Assembly: GCF_029428675.1 (NCBI RefSeq)
Contig: NZ_JAJNEL010000001.1
Coordinates: 5,084,001-5,148,000 of the forward strand
From: Streptomyces sp. JH14
GTDB lineage: Bacteria > Actinomycetota > Actinomycetes > Streptomycetales > Streptomycetaceae
DNA length: 64,000 bases
Direction: 5' to 3'
Part shown: positions 10,117 through 19,487 of the stretch, one piece after another
Layout of the letters: each line of letters opens with the position of its first letter
Position numbering within the stretch: position 1 is the first letter of the stretch
The notes under the pieces: model-generated
Told to the model about the DNA's origin: nothing
Databases searched by the model: none
Seen by the model: only the letters and a program-made list of their open reading frames with translations
Made by a program: the position numbers and the translations under genes

Positions 10117-11127
10117 TCAGGCGGCGAAGTTCCGGGACAGAGAGGCCTGTTCGTCGATTTCCATCAGGTCGGGGCGGGTGTACCGCTCCGCCCGGGCGTG
10201 GTAGTCGAAGTCCCCGCGGACGAGTCCCCGGTAGTCCTGGACGCAACGCTCGAGCGCCGCGCGTGCAGGTCCTTCGATCCGTGCGGCCTCTATTTCCTCG
10301 ACCAGTTCCTTTTCCGCTCGCTGGACCCGGTCGGCGATCCACGCCAGCCATACCCCGGCCTCGTCGACGGCTTGCTGGAGTGAGCAGCCGCGGTCCCGTT
10401 GAATGAGCCGGACGGTATTGTGCTCGTAGCCGAGCATGGCTTCCTTCTCGAACGAGCAGATGTCGTTGCAGAGCCCCGAGTGATCGGCCACCGAATTGCG
10501 CAGTGCGATATATGCGGGAAGGGAGCGGGCGGATTCCGGGAGATCTATTCCGGCGGTGATTTCGTGCAGGTCGAGGAACGGCTGCATGGCCACCGAGTCA
10601 CGACGGTGCTTCACGAAGTCGACGGTGCTCGGCACGTGGCCCGCGGCCCGGTCGACGGCCTCCGCGTAGTACGTCCACAGCCAGGTGACCGTGTCCCTGC
10701 GGAACTGCCGGACCCAGCGCGGCGACCGTCCCTCGCAGGTCCGCAGCATCAGACCGTCGAGCGCGTGCTCCATGGGGCCGCTCGGTGCGCCGGCTCCGTC
10801 GAGTACGTCCACCAGTCGGGCGATGGCCTCCTCGCACATGCGCGGATTGCGGCCGGCCGGGCCGTCGTCGAACTCGTCGTCGACCAGGAACGCCCAGAAG
10901 AGCCACTGGCAGAAGAGGTCGAGATGTTCCTGCGAGGCGCCCGGGAATATCAGGGATATCCAGAGCTCGGGACGCGTCCGGATCATTTTCTTGCGGGCCA
11001 CCGGGGACAGGACGAGATCATTGTCCGCCGCCCATTCCCAGGCGGCCTGTTTCGTGGTCTGAATACCTGGATTGCAGCCCGTGCTCTCGAACGGCATATG
11101 GAATGCTGGAAGCGCAATTTTGCTCAT
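10117..11127 (-). CDS. Class I terpene cyclase (sesquiterpene synthase-like)
   Basis: A 336-residue bacterial terpene synthase that ionises a prenyl diphosphate, probably farnesyl diphosphate, and cyclises it. The metal motif DDEFD (residues 83-87) follows the hydrophobic helix WLFWAFLV. The NSE triad NDICSFEKE lies near residue 219-227. RRDSVAMQP holds the pyrophosphate-sensing Arg, and the ERY pair is near the C-terminus. The product cannot be predicted. The ATG at 11127 has GAGGGG 5 nt upstream, better than an upstream in-frame start at 11205. Codon choice is noticeably more AT-rich than in neighbouring genes, and I recall no cyclase at this position in S. coelicolor, so it is probably an acquired gene. 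No P450 or prenyltransferase is adjacent. Confidence 0.9.
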   Translation of the reverse strand: MSKIALPAFHMPFESTGCNPGIQTTKQAAWEWAADNDLVLSPVARKKMIRTRPELWISLIFPGASQEHLDLFCQWLFWAFLVDDEFDDGPAGRNPRMCEEAIARLVDVLDGAGAPSGPMEHALDGLMLRTCEGRSPRWVRQFRRDTVTWLWTYYAEAVDRAAGHVPSTVDFVKHRRDSVAMQPFLDLHEITAGIDLPESARSLPAYIALRNSVADHSGLCNDICSFEKEAMLGYEHNTVRLIQRDRGCSLQQAVDEAGVWLAWIADRVQRAEKELVEEIEAARIEGPARAALERCVQDYRGLVRGDFDYHARAERYTRPDLMEIDEQASLSRNFAA

Positions 11128-11798
11128 GTTACCCCTCGTCTGAACGTTGCGAACAGGGAATGGGAATGAGTCGCTCTTACGAATCAGTGCGGGTGCGCGT
11201 GCCATCGATTCACGGGGAGCTCATCGCTGTCCTTTCCTCCGCCGGGCCGGGACACCGGAGCCGGGCCGGTCGCCCGGGCGGCGGGCCGCATACGTACAGC
11301 GATCGCGCCGCCACTCGTCGCGTCCAGTGAACCCCCAGAGCGCAGCGGATGGAAGCAATTTCTGACTGAAACTGCTTGATCGCCGCGAACGCCTGCTCGC
11401 TTATGAGCAGTTGGTGAACTCATGGGTTGAGTGACTTTGCTGGTCGGCGCGCCGGGACTGGCCTGTTCGTAAGGGGATGCACCCCCTTGATCAGCCGCCC
11501 GCTCCCGCGTCGGGAATCTTTCCTGCTTCCCTCTTGACTACGGACAAATAGGGAGGAAACTAGCAAGTACACCAGGCACCGTTGAGAGCCGCACCACCGA
11601 TGGAGACGTTCATCGGACGAGTGACCCCCAGCTCGGCAACTGGCCAGGCCCCCGGCAAGGCACGTATCGGTATCGGGACCGTCGGCGACGACTGAAGATT
11701 CCGGATCGGCACGAAGGACCGGGGGCTGCTGCATGTGCGGGTGCGGGAGCCCCGACCGGCGCCGTGCGACACGAAGACGCTGACCGGGGCCTACTTCC
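11128..11798. other. 671-bp non-coding region upstream of terpene cyclase
   Basis: No supported gene. Small hairpins are visible: CTGCTC/GAGCAG with a 6-nt loop at 11393-11410, and AAGGGG/CCCCTT with a 6-nt loop at 11471-11488. A TTGACT hexamer at 11534-11539 resembles a -35, but no well-spaced -10 follows. Base composition is lower in GC than the flanks. It may hold the cyclase promoter (right-to-left reading) plus degraded insertion debris. Confidence 0.5.
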
Positions 11799-13181
<1,383 letters not shown>

Positions 13182-13269
13182 GGATGACTCCTAAAGGTTG
13201 GTAGACGTCGTTGTCTGCCGGGTGGTGCGGTACGGACCGGTCGGCCCGAAGAGCAGCGGGACAAGGGAT

Positions 13270-13307
13270 GGGGCACCGCGCTCACTGTCCAGTGTGCGCG
13301 GTGCCCC
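13270..13307 (-). terminator. Cruciform-like terminator between glyA and sdaA
   Basis: GGGGCACCGCGC pairs with GCGCGGTGCCCC, and inside it CACTG pairs with CAGTG across two bases. It follows glyA and may insulate sdaA from the riboswitch-controlled transcript. Confidence 0.8.
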
Positions 13308-13335
13308 GCCCCAAACGTACGAAAAGTGACCCGGA

Positions 13336-14595
13336 CTACTTCAGGCCGGGGTACAGCGGGAACTTCTCGGCCAGCGCGATGACGCGGGCCTTGAGGTCGC
13401 CGGCGTCGTACGACGGCTTCAGTGCCGACGCGATGATCTCGGCGACCTCGGTGAAGTCCTCGGCCTGGAAGCCGCGGGTGGCCAGGGCCGGCGTACCGAT
13501 CCGCAGCCCCGAGGTGACCATCGGCGGCCGCGGGTCGTTCGGGATGGCGTTCCGGTTGACCGTGATGCCGAGCTCGTGGAGCCGGTCCTCGGCCTGCTGG
13601 CCGTCCAGCTCGGAGTTGCGCAGGTCGACGAGGACCAGGTGGACGTCCGTACCGCCGGAGAGGACGGAGACGCCGACCTCGGTGACGTCCGGCTGCACCA
13701 GACGCTCGGCGAGGATGCGGGCGCCGTCCAGGGTGCGCTGCTGGCGCTCCTTGAACTCGTCGGTCGCCGCGACCTTGAACGAGACCGCCTTGGCCGCGAT
13801 CACGTGCTCCAGCGGACCACCCTGCTGACCGGGGAAGACGGCGGAGTTGATCTTCTTGGCGAGCTCCTGCGTCGACAGGATGACGCCACCGCGCGGACCG
13901 CCGAGGGTCTTGTGCGTGGTGGTCGTGACGACGTGGGCGTGCGGCACCGGGTTGGGGTGCAGTCCCGCGGCCACCAGGCCGGCGAAGTGCGCCATGTCGA
14001 CCATCAGGTACGCGCCGACCTCGTCCGCGATGCGGCGGAAGGCGGCGAAGTCCAGCTGGCGGGGGTACGCCGACCAGCCGGCGACGATCAGCTTCGGCTT
14101 GGACTCCTTGGCGAGACGCTCGACCTCGGCCATGTCCACGACGCCGGTCTCGTCCACGTGGTAAGGAACCACGTTGTAGAGCTTGCCGGAGAAGTTGATC
14201 TTCATGCCGTGGGTCAGGTGACCGCCGTGGGCCAGGTTCAGACCCATGATCGTGTCGCCGGGCTTCAGCAGTGCGAACATCGCGGCGGCGTTGGCCTGCG
14301 CACCCGAGTGCGGCTGGACGTTCGCGGCCTCGGCGCCGAACAGTGCCTTGATCCGGTCGATGGCGATCTGCTCGACCACGTCGACGTGCTCGCAGCCGCC
14401 GTAGTAGCGGCGGCCCGGGTAGCCCTCGGCGTACTTGTTGGTGAGGACGGAGCCCTGGGCCTCCATGACCGCGACCGGAGCGAAGTTCTCCGAGGCGATC
14501 ATCTCGAGGGTGGACTGCTGACGGTGGAGCTCGGCGTCGACGGCGGCGGCGACGTCCGGGTCCAGCTCGTGGAGGGAGGAGTTGAGAAGCGACAT
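13336..14595 (-). CDS. glyA: Serine hydroxymethyltransferase
   Basis: Interconverts serine and glycine with tetrahydrofolate as the one-carbon carrier; PLP enzyme of 419 residues, the usual length. The PLP-binding lysine lies in TTTTHKTLGGPRGG (near residue 226), and the N-terminal hallmark MIASENFAP is present. It is the third gene of gcvT-gcvH-glyA behind the glycine riboswitch, so here it probably acts with the glycine cleavage system in glycine catabolism. Streptomycetes usually carry another copy elsewhere. The gap to gcvH is only 20 bp. Confidence 0.98.
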   Translation of the reverse strand: MSLLNSSLHELDPDVAAAVDAELHRQQSTLEMIASENFAPVAVMEAQGSVLTNKYAEGYPGRRYYGGCEHVDVVEQIAIDRIKALFGAEAANVQPHSGAQANAAAMFALLKPGDTIMGLNLAHGGHLTHGMKINFSGKLYNVVPYHVDETGVVDMAEVERLAKESKPKLIVAGWSAYPRQLDFAAFRRIADEVGAYLMVDMAHFAGLVAAGLHPNPVPHAHVVTTTTHKTLGGPRGGVILSTQELAKKINSAVFPGQQGGPLEHVIAAKAVSFKVAATDEFKERQQRTLDGARILAERLVQPDVTEVGVSVLSGGTDVHLVLVDLRNSELDGQQAEDRLHELGITVNRNAIPNDPRPPMVTSGLRIGTPALATRGFQAEDFTEVAEIIASALKPSYDAGDLKARVIALAEKFPLYPGLK

Positions 14596-14615
14596 CTGGT
14601 GGTCCCTTGGGGTCT

Positions 14616-14993
14616 TTAGTTGCCGGAGAACTCGGTGTACTCGTCAGCGGAGAGCAGGTCCTTCGGCTCCTCCGTGATGCGTACCTTGAACAGCCAGCCG
14701 CCCTCGAAGGGAGCGGAGTTCACCAGCGCCGGGTCGTCCACCACGTCCTGGTTGGAGGCGACGACCTCGCCGGTCACCGGCGAGTACAGGTCGCTGACGG
14801 ACTTGGTCGACTCCAGCTCGCCGCAGGTCTCGCCCTCGGTCACCGTGTCACCGACCTCGGGGAGCTGGGCGTAGACGACGTCGCCGAGCGCGTTGGCCGC
14901 GAACTCGGTGATGCCGATCGTGGCGACACCGTCCTCGACGGCCGACAGCCACTCGTGCTCCTTGCTGTAACGCAGCTGCTGGGGGTTGCTCAT
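14616..14993 (-). CDS. gcvH: Glycine cleavage system H protein
   Basis: Lipoyl carrier protein that shuttles the aminomethyl group between GcvP and GcvT. It has 125 residues, normal for the family. The lipoylated Lys64 sits in ESTKSVSDLYSP, and the N-terminal YSKEHEWL motif is typical. Encoded between gcvT and glyA on the minus strand, downstream of the riboswitch. gcvP is not in this window. Confidence 0.98.
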   Translation of the reverse strand: MSNPQQLRYSKEHEWLSAVEDGVATIGITEFAANALGDVVYAQLPEVGDTVTEGETCGELESTKSVSDLYSPVTGEVVASNQDVVDDPALVNSAPFEGGWLFKVRITEEPKDLLSADEYTEFSGN

Positions 14994-15062
14994 GGTCTGA
15001 ATTCTCCTGTACGCGGGGGAGTGCTGGTGAACGGTGGTCTTATGGGCTGAGACGCGATTACG

Positions 15063-16178
15063 TCACTTCTGACGCTTGTAGAACGGCAGCGACACGACCT
15101 CGTACGGCTCGTGGCTGCCGCGGATGTCCACTCCGACGCCCGGGGCGCCGGGCGCGGCGTGTGCGGCGTCCACGTACGCGATGGCGATCGGCTTGCCGAG
15201 GGTGGGGGACGGGGCACCGGAGGTGACCTCGCCGATGACCTGGCCCCCGGCGACGACGGAGAAGCCGGCGCGCGGCACCCGGCGGCCCTCGGCGATCAGG
15301 CCGACCAGCTTGCGCGGCGGGGCGGTCTCGGCGCGCTCGGCCGCGGCCTCCAGCGCCTTGCGGCCGACGAAGTCGCCCTCCTTCTCGAACTTCACGACCC
15401 GCCCCAGACCGGCGTCGAACGGGGTCAGCTCGGTGGTCAGCTCGTGCCCGTACAGCGGCATGCCCGCCTCCAGACGCAGCGTGTCGCGGCAGGACAGCCC
15501 GCACGGGACCAGGCCGTGGGAGGCGCCTGCCACGGTGAGGGCCTGCCAGAGCTGCTCGGCGTGCTCGGGAGCGACGAACAGCTCGAAGCCGTCCTCGCCG
15601 GTGTAGCCGGTACGGGCGATCAGCGCGGGCACACCGGCGACGGTGCCGGGCAGGCCCGCGTAGTACTTCAGACCGTCCAGGTCGGCGTCGGTGACCGAGG
15701 CCAGGATGGCAGGGGACTCGGGGCCCTGGACGGCGAGCAGGGCGTACGCGTCGCGGTCGTCGCGCACCTCGGTGTCGAACGCGCCGGCGCGGTCGGTCAG
15801 CGCGTCCAGCACGATCTGGGCGTTGCCGGCGTTGGCGACGACCATGTACTCGGTCTCACCCAGGCGGTAGACGATCAGGTCGTCCAGGATCCCGCCGTCC
15901 TCGGCGCAGATCATCGTGTACCGGGCGCGGCCGACGGCGACGGTGGCGATGTTGCCGACCAGTGCGTAGTTCAGGAACTCCGCGGCCTGCGGGCCGGTGA
16001 CCGTGATCTCGCCCATGTGAGACAGGTCGAAAAGACCGGCCTTCGTGCGCACCGCGTTGTGCTCTTCGCGCTCACTGGCGTACCGCAGCGGCATGTCCCA
16101 GCCCGCGAAGTCGGTCATGGTCGCGCCCAGCGAGCGGTGCAGGGCGTCGAGGGCGGTGAGACGGGGGGCGTTGCTCAT
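15063..16178 (-). CDS. gcvT: Aminomethyltransferase (glycine cleavage T protein)
   Basis: Releases ammonia from aminomethyl-lipoyl-H protein and makes 5,10-methylene-tetrahydrofolate. The 371-residue product shows the folate-binding N-terminal domain (FAGWDMPLRY near residue 28-37, FDLSHMGE) and the C-terminal GcvT_C domain. The ATG at 16178 has GGGAG at 9 nt spacing; an in-frame ATG seven codons upstream is less likely. It is the first gene of the operon, preceded by the tandem glycine riboswitch, so expression should rise with glycine. Confidence 0.97.
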   Translation of the reverse strand: MSNAPRLTALDALHRSLGATMTDFAGWDMPLRYASEREEHNAVRTKAGLFDLSHMGEITVTGPQAAEFLNYALVGNIATVAVGRARYTMICAEDGGILDDLIVYRLGETEYMVVANAGNAQIVLDALTDRAGAFDTEVRDDRDAYALLAVQGPESPAILASVTDADLDGLKYYAGLPGTVAGVPALIARTGYTGEDGFELFVAPEHAEQLWQALTVAGASHGLVPCGLSCRDTLRLEAGMPLYGHELTTELTPFDAGLGRVVKFEKEGDFVGRKALEAAAERAETAPPRKLVGLIAEGRRVPRAGFSVVAGGQVIGEVTSGAPSPTLGKPIAIAYVDAAHAAPGAPGVGVDIRGSHEPYEVVSLPFYKRQK

Positions 16179-16217
16179 GAGGTGTGGCTCCCAGGGCATG
16201 ACGGCGAGGACGATCCC

Positions 16218-16415
16218 TCCCCATCTGTCATCGGAACCTGAGAGGTTCGCCGAGAGACCCCTGAGGGGTAACGGCTTGCACCTTGGGTGGAGACGCGCAC
16301 GGCGGCTCGCTTTTCAGATCTGCCTCATCCACGCGGTACGGGGCCTGAGAGATTCAAGGGAGGATCTTGCTCCTTCGGCGCCCGGCACGGACAGTCACCG
16401 GAACTCTCCCGCGCG
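16218..16415 (-). ncRNA. Tandem glycine riboswitch upstream of gcvT
   Basis: Read on the minus strand, the leader has two glycine aptamers. The first (about 16,415 down to 16,326) begins CGCGGGAGAG, contains GGCGCCGAAGGAGCAA and ends with ATCTCTCAGGCCCC. The second (about 16,323 down to 16,218) contains TCTGAAAAGCGAGCC, CACCCAAGGTGCAAGCC, TCTCTCAGGTTCC and the closing GACAGATGGGGA. These match the gcvT RNA class, in which glycine binding turns on glycine cleavage genes. The second aptamer ends about 40 nt before the gcvT start, so translational control or a nearby terminator is possible. Confidence 0.93.
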
Positions 16416-16578
16416 GATTCAAGCGGCCTTTATGCAGTTGGCGGGGTCATCATCGCACGCATTGCGGAAGAGTGGAGCGTCGGTACCCGATGGGGGAAAC
16501 GAGCGGTGGCACGGTTGTCTCGCATTGCCTTTTCTTTACACTTCGTGAGCAGTGTGCTTGACCGACAGGGGGAGGGCG

Positions 16579-17253
16579 ATGACAGTGCAGCGGTACGCGA
16601 CGACCGCGGGGGTCGCGCACGGCGCGATGCCCGCGCAGGCGGGCACACCTGTCCGGGAACGGCTCGGTACGCACGCACCCGTCGTGCGCGATCTGCGCGA
16701 GCGCGGCGGGCGCAGCCCGCGCGGCCTGCACTTCGCCGCGGGCGATGTGGTGGTGGTCTCCGGGCTGCCCGGCAGCGGCAAGTCGACACTCATCCGGCAG
16801 ACGGTGGCCGTCCGGGCCATCGACTCCCAGGACACCCGGGACCGCTGGGAAGGGCGGGTGCCCCGCTTACTCCCGTACGCCCTCTACCGCCCGCTGGTCC
16901 GCGTCGCCCACTACGGAGGACTGTGGCGCGCGCTGCGCTCAGGTGACTCGGTGGTGGTCCACGACTGCGGGACCCAGGCGTGGGTACGGAGGTGGCTCGC
17001 CCGTCATGCACGGCGCCGCGGCCGCGTCCTGCACCTTGTGCTGCTCGACGTCACCGCGCAGGTGGCGAGGGAGGGCCAGCGCGAGCGCGGCCGCGGAGTC
17101 TCCGGTTACGCCTTCGCCCGGCACCGCAGGGCCGTCGGCCGTCTGCTGCGGGACACCGAGGCCGGCGACCTGCCGCCCGGCTGCTGCTCGGCGGTGCTGC
17201 TGGACCGGGAGGCGGCCGGGATGCTGACCCGGATCACATTCGCGCAGATGTAG
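16579..17253 (+). CDS. P-loop ATPase/kinase-like protein of unknown function
   Basis: A 224-residue protein with a Walker A motif GLPGSGKS at about residue 62-69 and a possible Walker B strand VVVHDCG near 118-124. Arg-rich helices after that (RQRERGRGVSGYAFARHRR) resemble the lid of AAA_33 or polynucleotide-kinase-like proteins. This suggests ATP-dependent phosphotransfer to a small molecule or nucleic acid, but the substrate is unknown. The ATG at 16579 is preferred because GGGGGAGGG precedes it. It is divergent from gcvT and co-directional with the two sseB genes. Confidence 0.75.
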   Translation: MTVQRYATTAGVAHGAMPAQAGTPVRERLGTHAPVVRDLRERGGRSPRGLHFAAGDVVVVSGLPGSGKSTLIRQTVAVRAIDSQDTRDRWEGRVPRLLPYALYRPLVRVAHYGGLWRALRSGDSVVVHDCGTQAWVRRWLARHARRRGRVLHLVLLDVTAQVAREGQRERGRGVSGYAFARHRRAVGRLLRDTEAGDLPPGCCSAVLLDREAAGMLTRITFAQM

Positions 17254-17324
17254 GGGCTTCCGGCGCGCGGGGGCGCACCGGAGTTACTGTTCTGCGGCAA
17301 GGTATGGGGTGAGAAGGGGAAGCA

Positions 17325-18095
17325 GTGGACATTCCGGCACAGGGCCAGGCCCATCCGCAGGGTGGATGGCCCGCCAATGAGCTCGAAGAGGTGCTCGGGG
17401 CCTCGCTCGGCAGCCCCGAGGCGGGCGGCCGGCTCCTCGAAGTGCTCGGCCGCAGCCACCTCTGGGTGCCGCTCCCCAACGGCGGCGGCCCCGACGCCCC
17501 GTCGCTCGACCTGCCGACGGTGGAGATCGAGGGCGCCGCGTACGTCCCCGTCTTCAGCTCCGAACAGCAGTTCCTGAGCTGTGTCGGTACCCCTATGCCC
17601 TTCACCGTGGCGCCCGCCCGTGAATTCGCCCGTGGACTGCCCCCGCAGCTCGGTATCGCGGTGAACCCGGGCGGCGCCGTCGGCATGCCGCTGCCGCCGC
17701 CCGCCGTCGCCGAGCTCTGCCGCGCCGGACGCACCTCGCTGGACGGACCGGCCAGCGGCGGCCGGGTCCGGCTGTACGAGCCGGACTGGCAGGAGGAGCC
17801 CGTCGACTTCCTCGCCGCCGCGGCCGGCGAATTCCAGGAGAGCGGCGTCGTGCGCACCGCCCGCCGGGCGCTGGCCAGCATCGAGGGCGGCGACCCCGTC
17901 CTCTTCATAGGAGTCGAGTTCTCGACCTGGGACGGCGCCGGCCGCAACGCCCCGATGGACGCCCTGGGCCGCGCCCTCGGCCGTGTCGAGACGCCCTGGC
18001 CGGTCAACCTGGTCCTGCTCGACGTGGCACAGGACCCGGTCGCCGACTGGATGCGGGACAGGATCCGGCCGTTCTACGAGCGTGCGGGCCACTGA
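17325..18095 (+). CDS. SseB-family protein (first copy)
   Basis: A 256-residue protein related to SseB, named after enhanced serine sensitivity in E. coli. N-terminal SseB domain: LWVPLPNGGG and YVPVFSSEQQFLSC; C-terminal SseB_C-like region: ALASIEGGDPVLFIGVEF and RPFYERA. The biochemical role is unknown; the family has also been linked to type VII-like secretion chaperoning in actinomycetes. The GTG start has GAAGGGGAAG just upstream. A paralogue follows about 220 bp downstream. Confidence 0.85.
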   Translation: MDIPAQGQAHPQGGWPANELEEVLGASLGSPEAGGRLLEVLGRSHLWVPLPNGGGPDAPSLDLPTVEIEGAAYVPVFSSEQQFLSCVGTPMPFTVAPAREFARGLPPQLGIAVNPGGAVGMPLPPPAVAELCRAGRTSLDGPASGGRVRLYEPDWQEEPVDFLAAAAGEFQESGVVRTARRALASIEGGDPVLFIGVEFSTWDGAGRNAPMDALGRALGRVETPWPVNLVLLDVAQDPVADWMRDRIRPFYERAGH

Positions 18096-18315
18096 GGGCT
18101 GTCCCGCCAGGGATTACGGGGGAGCCCTCAGGGTCTGCCGATGGCCGTCGCACCCGGGCGGCCGGGGCGCGACACCGGCAATCCGTCGCGTCAAGTCGGT
18201 GTCAAGGACGCCGCTTAAGCTGGTTTGATGGCCAGGGCCCAGGCCACCGAGGCGCACCCGCGTGCCCCGGGAGCGGCGGGCCGACACAGTGGATCGAAGA
18301 GGGGCGGGACCCAGG

Positions 18316-19092
18316 GTGAGTGCGTCAGGCACCGCGGCGGCCGGACAGGTCGAGCACATGCTGCGCCAAGTGACGCCCGGGCGCTACGACGCGTACGAGG
18401 CGCTGCTGCAGGCCCTCGCCCAGGGCCGGGTCTGGATGCTGCTCTGGCACGGCCGGGCCGGATCGCCCGACGCCCAGTACGGGAACATGGAGGTCGACGG
18501 GCTCGGCTACGCCCCCTGTGTGACCTCCGCCCAGGAACTCTCGGCCAGCGGCTGGAACCGGGCCCATGAAGTGGTCGGCGGCGTCGACATCGCCCGCGCC
18601 CTCTTCCCCGACCGCTGGGGCATCTGGCTCAACCCGCACGCCCCCGGGGGCGGTGTCGGCATCCCCTGGCTGGACCTGCGACGGATCGCCACCGGACTCG
18701 ACCGGATGCCCGCCGGACCGCTCCGGCTCACCGAACCGGCCATCGAGATCCCGCAGTTCTACGCACTGCTCTCGCAGAACGCCCATCACACCCCCGCGGT
18801 CCGCTCCCTGCGCCGCGCCTGGGTGCAGCCCGCGCTGGGCGTCCCCTATCTCGCCATCGGTCTCGATCTCTACGACACGAGTCAGCCCTCCGTCGACGCG
18901 GTGCGCGCGATGATGCAGCAGTCGATCGGCGCGGTCCCGGACGGGCTTCCCGTCTCGACCGTCGCGATGTCCGACGAGTACGACCCGGTCGCGATGTGGC
19001 TGCGCGCCAACGCCCGCCCGTTCTACGACCGCGAGGCCCACGCCGCGCCCGCTCCCGCCGCCGGTTACGGCTACCCCCAGGCCCACGGCTGA
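18316..19092 (+). CDS. SseB-family protein (second copy)
   Basis: A 258-residue paralogue of the preceding gene. The shared pattern includes the N-terminal sheet with YAPCVTSAQEL (first copy YVPVFSSEQQF), VGIPWLDL, LRRAWVQPALGVPYLAIGLDL and NARPFYDREAH near the end. The GTG at 18316 is favoured by GAGGGG upstream, while an ATG at 18262 would add an unconserved N-terminus. It lies upstream of the opp operon but is separated by a hairpin and nearly 400 bp. Function unknown. Confidence 0.8.
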   Translation: MSASGTAAAGQVEHMLRQVTPGRYDAYEALLQALAQGRVWMLLWHGRAGSPDAQYGNMEVDGLGYAPCVTSAQELSASGWNRAHEVVGGVDIARALFPDRWGIWLNPHAPGGGVGIPWLDLRRIATGLDRMPAGPLRLTEPAIEIPQFYALLSQNAHHTPAVRSLRRAWVQPALGVPYLAIGLDLYDTSQPSVDAVRAMMQQSIGAVPDGLPVSTVAMSDEYDPVAMWLRANARPFYDREAHAAPAPAAGYGYPQAHG

Positions 19093-19487
19093 CCCGTCAG
19101 GCCGCCGTTCGTCAATTGACGCCGGGATGAACCCCGTTGGGGCACCTGTCCGATCTGGGCGAAGAGTGCCGACTTGGTCCGCTGGCACGATCACGGCGTC
19201 CGGATAACGGATCCGGCAGGCCACATCACGGTTGCGCATCCATTCCCCGCCAGGGCTGGCGGGTGATCCGCGACGCGTTGAAGACTCCCCGGAACGAAAG
19301 GCGTTCGGTCCCCTGCGCGACCTGCGGCTTCCGGTTGGACCGGTTGATCTGCTCCACCCGCACCACCTGCTTCTTCCGTACCACCCGCACCAATCGTGCG
19401 ACTTGCACCTGTGATGTGAACAAGCCGCTACAGCGGCGGGCACGGGCCGGCCACAGTCGGTCGAGCCGAGAGGGGTCCCCCACAACG
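19093..19487 (+). promoter_or_regulatory. 395-bp non-coding region before the opp operon
   Basis: No convincing gene. It contains the hairpin at 19246-19263, a small stem GAACG-AAAGG-CGTTC near 19297, and a 12-bp direct repeat CCACCCGCACCA at 19354 and 19381. The ribosome binding site GAGAGGGG is near its right end. It probably holds the operon promoter and regulator sites. Confidence 0.5.
19246..19263. terminator. Compact hairpin CCCGCCA-GGGC-TGGCGGG
   Basis: A perfect 7-bp stem with a 4-nt loop, 154 bp after the second sseB gene. It could terminate sseB transcription or serve as an operator for opp. Confidence 0.45.

Noticed and set aside
11560..11772. Minus-strand 70-codon frame in the gap before sdaA
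   Set aside because: No ribosome binding site, no domain, and codon bias is poor; treated as non-coding.
19137..19487. N-terminal extension of OppC (Cys- and Thr-rich)
   Set aside because: The frame is open upstream, but a good ribosome binding site precedes the ATG at 19488, which gives a normal OppC. The Thr/Arg-rich stretch reflects the direct repeats.
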